Shown here: one piece after another, positions 60,601 through 64,000 of the stretch
How the letters are laid out: every line of letters starts with the position of its first letter
Numbering within the stretch: position 1 is the stretch's first letter
Source of the DNA: JAGVPT01 sp964439265
Lineage (GTDB): Bacteria; Bacteroidota; Ignavibacteria; UBA10030; UBA8401
Reading direction: 5' to 3'
Assembly (NCBI GenBank): GCA_964439265.1
Contig: CAYTOA010000001.1
Location: forward strand, 186,001 to 250,000
Length of the DNA stretch: 64,000 nucleotides
Program-made: the position numbers and the translations under genes
The notes under the pieces: generated by a model
Seen by the model: the letters and a program-made list of their open reading frames with translations, nothing else
The model's database searches: none
What the model was told of the DNA's origin: nothing

Positions 60601-63438
60601 ATGGCAAAGAAATTACAACCGGCGATCTCTCCGAAGGAATTCAATAGTCCTCCTAGTGCGAAGAAACTTCTTAGCATTCGGGGCGCCCGCGTTCACAACC
60701 TCAAAAACATCAGCGTCGATATTCCTCGAAACAAACTCGTGGTTATCACCGGAGTGAGCGGCTCGGGGAAGTCGAGCCTTGCGTTCGATACAATTTATGC
60801 CGAAGGCCAGCGGAGGTATGTCGAAAGCCTTTCATCCTACGCGCGGCAATTTCTCGAACGCATGGATAAACCTGACGTCGACCTCATCCAGGGAATGAGT
60901 CCGGCGATCGCCATCGAACAGAAGACCAATACGCGCAATCCCCGGTCCACCGTCGCTACGACCACGGAAATTTACGATTACCTCCGCCTTCTCTTCGCTC
61001 GCGTCGGAAAAACCTACTGCAGGGTCTGCGGGCGCGTCATTACCAGAGATTCGGTTCACTCCGTTGTCGACCGCGTTTCGCAGGAAACGGAAGGGACGAA
61101 GTTTTTCATCACCTTCCCCATGCGCGAACACGAAGGTCATTCGCTGAAAGAAGAGCTCGCATCATTGAAGAAGCGGGGTTTTTTCCGCCTCGTGGTCAAC
61201 GGCGAGTTGATCGATCTGAATGAGCGTTCATACACGTCGTCAAAAAAGGGGATTTTTGTTTTGGTCGATCGGTTTGTCCTTCGGAAGAATGAAAAGGCAA
61301 GTGAAACGAGGCTTGCAGATTCCATCCAGACCGCGTTCGTCGAGGGGGACGGCTATGCCATGCTCTATGACCTCGAAACAAAGGAACAGCTTTCCTTCAA
61401 CCAGCATTTCGAATGCCCCGTCGACCATATACGTTATGAGGAACCGGAACCGCATCTTTTCTCGTTCAATAACCCGATTGGCGCATGCCCGAAATGCCAG
61501 GGGTTCGGACGAGCAGTCGGGTTGGACATGGATCTCATCGTTCCCAACAAAGATAAGACGCTTCGTGACGGCGCTATCCAGCCTTGGACGACGCCCAAAT
61601 TCCGTGAAAACCTCCGCGACCTCTTTTCTGTTGCGGCGGAAGCAAAAGTTCCGATGAATGTGCCGTTCGCAAAACTCACTCCCGGTCAGTTAAATATCGT
61701 CATGAACGGCTATGGCCGTCAATTCGACGGCATCAACGGCTTCTTCAAAATGGTAGAGCGCAAGGCGTATAAGATTCAGTACCGTGTCCTCCTGAGCAAG
61801 TACCGCGGATATACGACGTGCGATGAATGCGGCGGAGCACGTCTCCGTAAGGATGCACTCGATGTAAAAATTTGCGGAACAACGATCGCCGGACTCGTGG
61901 GGATGACGATCGAGGCGGCGGACGAATTTTTTAAGCATGCAGAGTTCTCTGACTTTGAATTGAGCATCTGCAAAAGAATTCTTGACGAGATTCAAAAGCG
62001 TCTCCGGTACCTGGTCGACGTCGGTCTCGGGTACCTGACACTTGACCGGCTTTCATCGTCACTCTCCGGCGGCGAATCGCAGCGGATCAACCTGGCGACT
62101 TCGATCGGTTCGTCGCTCGTCGGCTCGATCTATGTTCTGGACGAGCCGAGCATCGGACTGCATCCGCTCGACAACGATCGATTGATCCGCATCCTTAAGT
62201 CTCTCCGCGATATCGGCAACACCGTGCTGGTGGTCGAACACGATTCCGACATGATGAGGGAAGCAGACGTTCTTATCGATATGGGTCCGAAGGCCGGCGA
62301 ACGCGGCGGCGAGATTACGTTCTTCGGGACATACAATGAAGCCGTCGTCGATGCTTCTTCTCTCACCGGGAAGTATCTCAGCGGAAAGCTTTCCATTCCC
62401 GTCCCGAAAATGAGGAGAAAGAAAGGGAATACATCGTTGCGCGTGTTGAATGCGTTTCACCACAACCTTCAGAATATTGATGTCACCATTCCGCTGAACA
62501 TGTTCGTTTGTATTACCGGAGTCAGCGGTTCCGGCAAAAGCACGCTTGTTCATGAGGTTCTGTACGAAGGGCTGAAAAAGAAGCTGCAGGGACAGAGCGG
62601 GGGAATCGTTGGGGCCGCCTCTGTCGAGGGAGTCGAATTGATTTCGGCGGTCGAGCTTGTGGACCAGTCGCCGATCGGCCGCTCGCCCCGTTCCAATCCT
62701 ATTACGTACATCAAAGCATTTGATTTGATCCGTGATTTGCTCGCCAATACTCAGGCGGCAAAGATTCACGGGCATGCACCCGGCTATTTTTCATTCAACG
62801 TGCCCGGAGGTCGCTGCGAAACGTGCGAAGGGGATGGTGTCCAGAAAATTGAAATGCAGTTTATGGCAGACCTGTACCTGACATGCGAAAGCTGTAAAGG
62901 AAAGCGGTACAAGAAGGAAGCGCTTGATATCCGTTACAACGGGAAAAATGTCGACGATATTCTTTCGATGACGGTGAACGAGGCGATCGATTTCTTCAAA
63001 GGTCACGCGGACGGAAGACGCGTTGCGCAGAAACTCAAGATTCTGGACGACGTGGGTCTCGGCTACCTGAGGCTCGGCCAGCCTGCTACGACATTGTCGG
63101 GAGGCGAAGCCCAGCGCGTGAAGCTAGCCGCGCATTTGACGACGCAGTTCGAAGGACAGACGCTCTTTATCTTCGACGAGCCGACTACCGGTCTGCATTT
63201 TGACGACATCGCAAAGTTGCTGAAGTGCTTCGACGCCCTACTTGACGCGGGGCATTCTCTTCTCGTGATCGAGCACAACCTTGATGTGATCAAATGCGCA
63301 GATTTTATCATCGACCTGGGACCGGGGGGAGGCGTGAACGGCGGAAAAGTTGTGGCTGCGGGGACTCCGGAAGATATCGCAGCGAGCGCCCAATCGTACA
63401 CCGGGCATTTTCTGAAGAAAATTCTTCCTTCAAAATAA
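60601..63438 (+). CDS. uvrA: Excinuclease ABC subunit A
   Basis: This 945-residue DNA-damage recognition ATPase of nucleotide-excision repair has two ABC modules: Walker A GVSGSGKS (51-58) and a second in TGVSGSGKSTLVHEVL, and signatures LSGGESQRINLATSIG and LSGGEAQRVKLAAHL. The second zinc finger (RCETCEGDGV, then LTCESCKGKRY) is intact. In the first zinc finger the leading pair reads CPVD, not CxxC, with only the later CPKC pair kept. The family length is normal. ATG at 60601. Confidence 0.96.
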   Translation: MAKKLQPAISPKEFNSPPSAKKLLSIRGARVHNLKNISVDIPRNKLVVITGVSGSGKSSLAFDTIYAEGQRRYVESLSSYARQFLERMDKPDVDLIQGMSPAIAIEQKTNTRNPRSTVATTTEIYDYLRLLFARVGKTYCRVCGRVITRDSVHSVVDRVSQETEGTKFFITFPMREHEGHSLKEELASLKKRGFFRLVVNGELIDLNERSYTSSKKGIFVLVDRFVLRKNEKASETRLADSIQTAFVEGDGYAMLYDLETKEQLSFNQHFECPVDHIRYEEPEPHLFSFNNPIGACPKCQGFGRAVGLDMDLIVPNKDKTLRDGAIQPWTTPKFRENLRDLFSVAAEAKVPMNVPFAKLTPGQLNIVMNGYGRQFDGINGFFKMVERKAYKIQYRVLLSKYRGYTTCDECGGARLRKDALDVKICGTTIAGLVGMTIEAADEFFKHAEFSDFELSICKRILDEIQKRLRYLVDVGLGYLTLDRLSSSLSGGESQRINLATSIGSSLVGSIYVLDEPSIGLHPLDNDRLIRILKSLRDIGNTVLVVEHDSDMMREADVLIDMGPKAGERGGEITFFGTYNEAVVDASSLTGKYLSGKLSIPVPKMRRKKGNTSLRVLNAFHHNLQNIDVTIPLNMFVCITGVSGSGKSTLVHEVLYEGLKKKLQGQSGGIVGAASVEGVELISAVELVDQSPIGRSPRSNPITYIKAFDLIRDLLANTQAAKIHGHAPGYFSFNVPGGRCETCEGDGVQKIEMQFMADLYLTCESCKGKRYKKEALDIRYNGKNVDDILSMTVNEAIDFFKGHADGRRVAQKLKILDDVGLGYLRLGQPATTLSGGEAQRVKLAAHLTTQFEGQTLFIFDEPTTGLHFDDIAKLLKCFDALLDAGHSLLVIEHNLDVIKCADFIIDLGPGGGVNGGKVVAAGTPEDIAASAQSYTGHFLKKILPSK

Positions 63439-63441
63439 AAA

Positions 63442-63471
63442 ATCGCCCTGCAGACTCGAAAGCCGGGCGAT
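63442..63471 (-). terminator. Intrinsic terminator of the outer-membrane barrel gene
   Basis: On the minus strand ATCGCCC and GGGCGAT form a 7-bp stem around a 16-base loop and lead into a TTTTTT run, 54 bases after the stop of the minus-strand gene. The hairpin also lies just after the uvrA stop. Confidence 0.65.
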
Positions 63472-63525
63472 CCTCAGACGGTCAAAATCCAAACGGCATG
63501 CTTGAGTTGCCGGAAAGTCGAGCCG

Positions 63526-64000
63526 CTAGAAAGGCGAACCGAAATTCAGCGTAATAAAAAATCCTCCGAAATCCTTCATCCTTTCTATTGAACCATCGTT
63601 GTTTTGCATGCTGTCGATTCCTCTCTGGAAATATTCGAAATAGTATCGAATGTTGATTCCGGTTAACGTTCCCCTGTCAGAACCGAAATAGGCTCCAAAC
63701 CCGACGAAACCTCCGGCAGTATAGTGCGCTTGTCCGTATCCGATGCTGTTGAAAAATTCCCTGGAGTATGGTGTCGCAAATACCATCGACGGTCCGACTG
63801 CTGCATTGACGTACGGACGGAAATTGTCGAGGATATCGTCGGCAAATAATCGGTACTGTATCCCCACGTTTATGGGGATCAAGAGAAAACGATTGATTTT
63901 TCCAGGTACAAATGTCTGGCCGTAAATGTCTTCCTGTTCAACTTCGTTGGGGTCGTTGACTTCCGAGAATCCTATGGACAGCGTCCCGAACAGCTCATCG
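63526..64000 (-). CDS. Outer-membrane beta-barrel protein, 5' truncated by the window
   Basis: The frame is open to the window edge; about 158 codons are visible. The sequence alternates hydrophobic and polar residues with turns (RFLLIPINVGIQYRLF, VNAAVGPSMVFATPYS, GGFVGFGAYFG) and ends in FITLNFGSPF, like an eight-stranded OmpA/OmpW-type barrel. The start shown by a TTG within the frame is internal, as the reading frame continues upstream. Function unknown. Confidence 0.72.
   Translation of the reverse strand, partial: DELFGTLSIGFSEVNDPNEVEQEDIYGQTFVPGKINRFLLIPINVGIQYRLFADDILDNFRPYVNAAVGPSMVFATPYSREFFNSIGYGQAHYTAGGFVGFGAYFGSDRGTLTGINIRYYFEYFQRGIDSMQNNDGSIERMKDFGGFFITLNFGSPF

Overview
The window is a 64 kb, gene-dense bacterial chromosome segment with GC near 50% by eye. 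I see no tRNA, rRNA, CRISPR array, prophage or intact insertion sequence. Several features point to the Bacteroidota/Chlorobi group, most likely an Ignavibacteria-like lineage. The protein at 37461 ends in a type IX secretion sorting domain containing NYPNPFNPSTTI. UvrA has the half-degenerate first zinc finger I associate with Bacteroidota. There is a CarboxypepD_reg-type TonB-dependent receptor, and short AT-rich dispersed repeats sit between genes. This assignment is inference from protein features, not a database result.

Layout. 3-5461: three consecutive histidine-kinase/receiver proteins and a small Cys-motif protein, probably one signalling relay. 5603-7715: amino-acid permease and a small membrane protein. 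8065-11775: an HlyD/MacA-like adaptor and two MacB/FtsX-like permeases with no ATPase gene nearby. 12060-19123: a secreted GH20-like glycosidase and two secreted amidohydrolase-fold proteins with partly lost metal sites. 19196-21136: membrane protein, NAD(P)-binding protein, DUF1697 protein. 21819-30854: a region with long intergenic gaps holding a TonB-dependent receptor, a HEAT-repeat protein, a leucine-rich-repeat protein that shares a TPR-like module with it, a DUF3795 protein and a small protein.

31041-37157: a tightly packed five-gene run comprising a radical SAM protein with extra C-terminal cysteines, a four-helix membrane protein, a Cys-containing protein of unclear family, a short GMC-like flavoprotein carrying a C-x2-C-x2-C-x3-C cluster motif, and a PDZ/GAF/SpoIIE-type phosphatase. 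This is my best candidate for an undescribed system. 37461-41721: a secreted four-CHRD protein, then convergent genes for two small haem-motif proteins and a fused haem-barrel outer-membrane protein that recalls Cyc2. 41830-44560: a VWA protein and a MoxR/BchI-like AAA+ ATPase. 44801-50034: GT9 glycosyltransferase, membrane-bound class III cyclase, two small proteins, and a glutamate dehydrogenase with a basic histone-like tail.

50198-54140: NamZ-like DUF1343 hydrolase, small proteins, AroQ, a HAD hydrolase and AcpS. 54164-57559 (minus): the transglutaminase/alpha-E/ATP-grasp cassette, a conserved trio of unproven function. 57762-60373 (minus): GDPD phosphodiesterase, adenylate kinase, RlmN. 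60601-63438: UvrA. The window ends inside an outer-membrane barrel gene. Two related hairpin elements (51596-51669 and 60427-60505) and several simple-repeat tracts suggest non-autonomous mobile sequence. One such tract lies inside the signal-peptide coding region of the gene at 17720.
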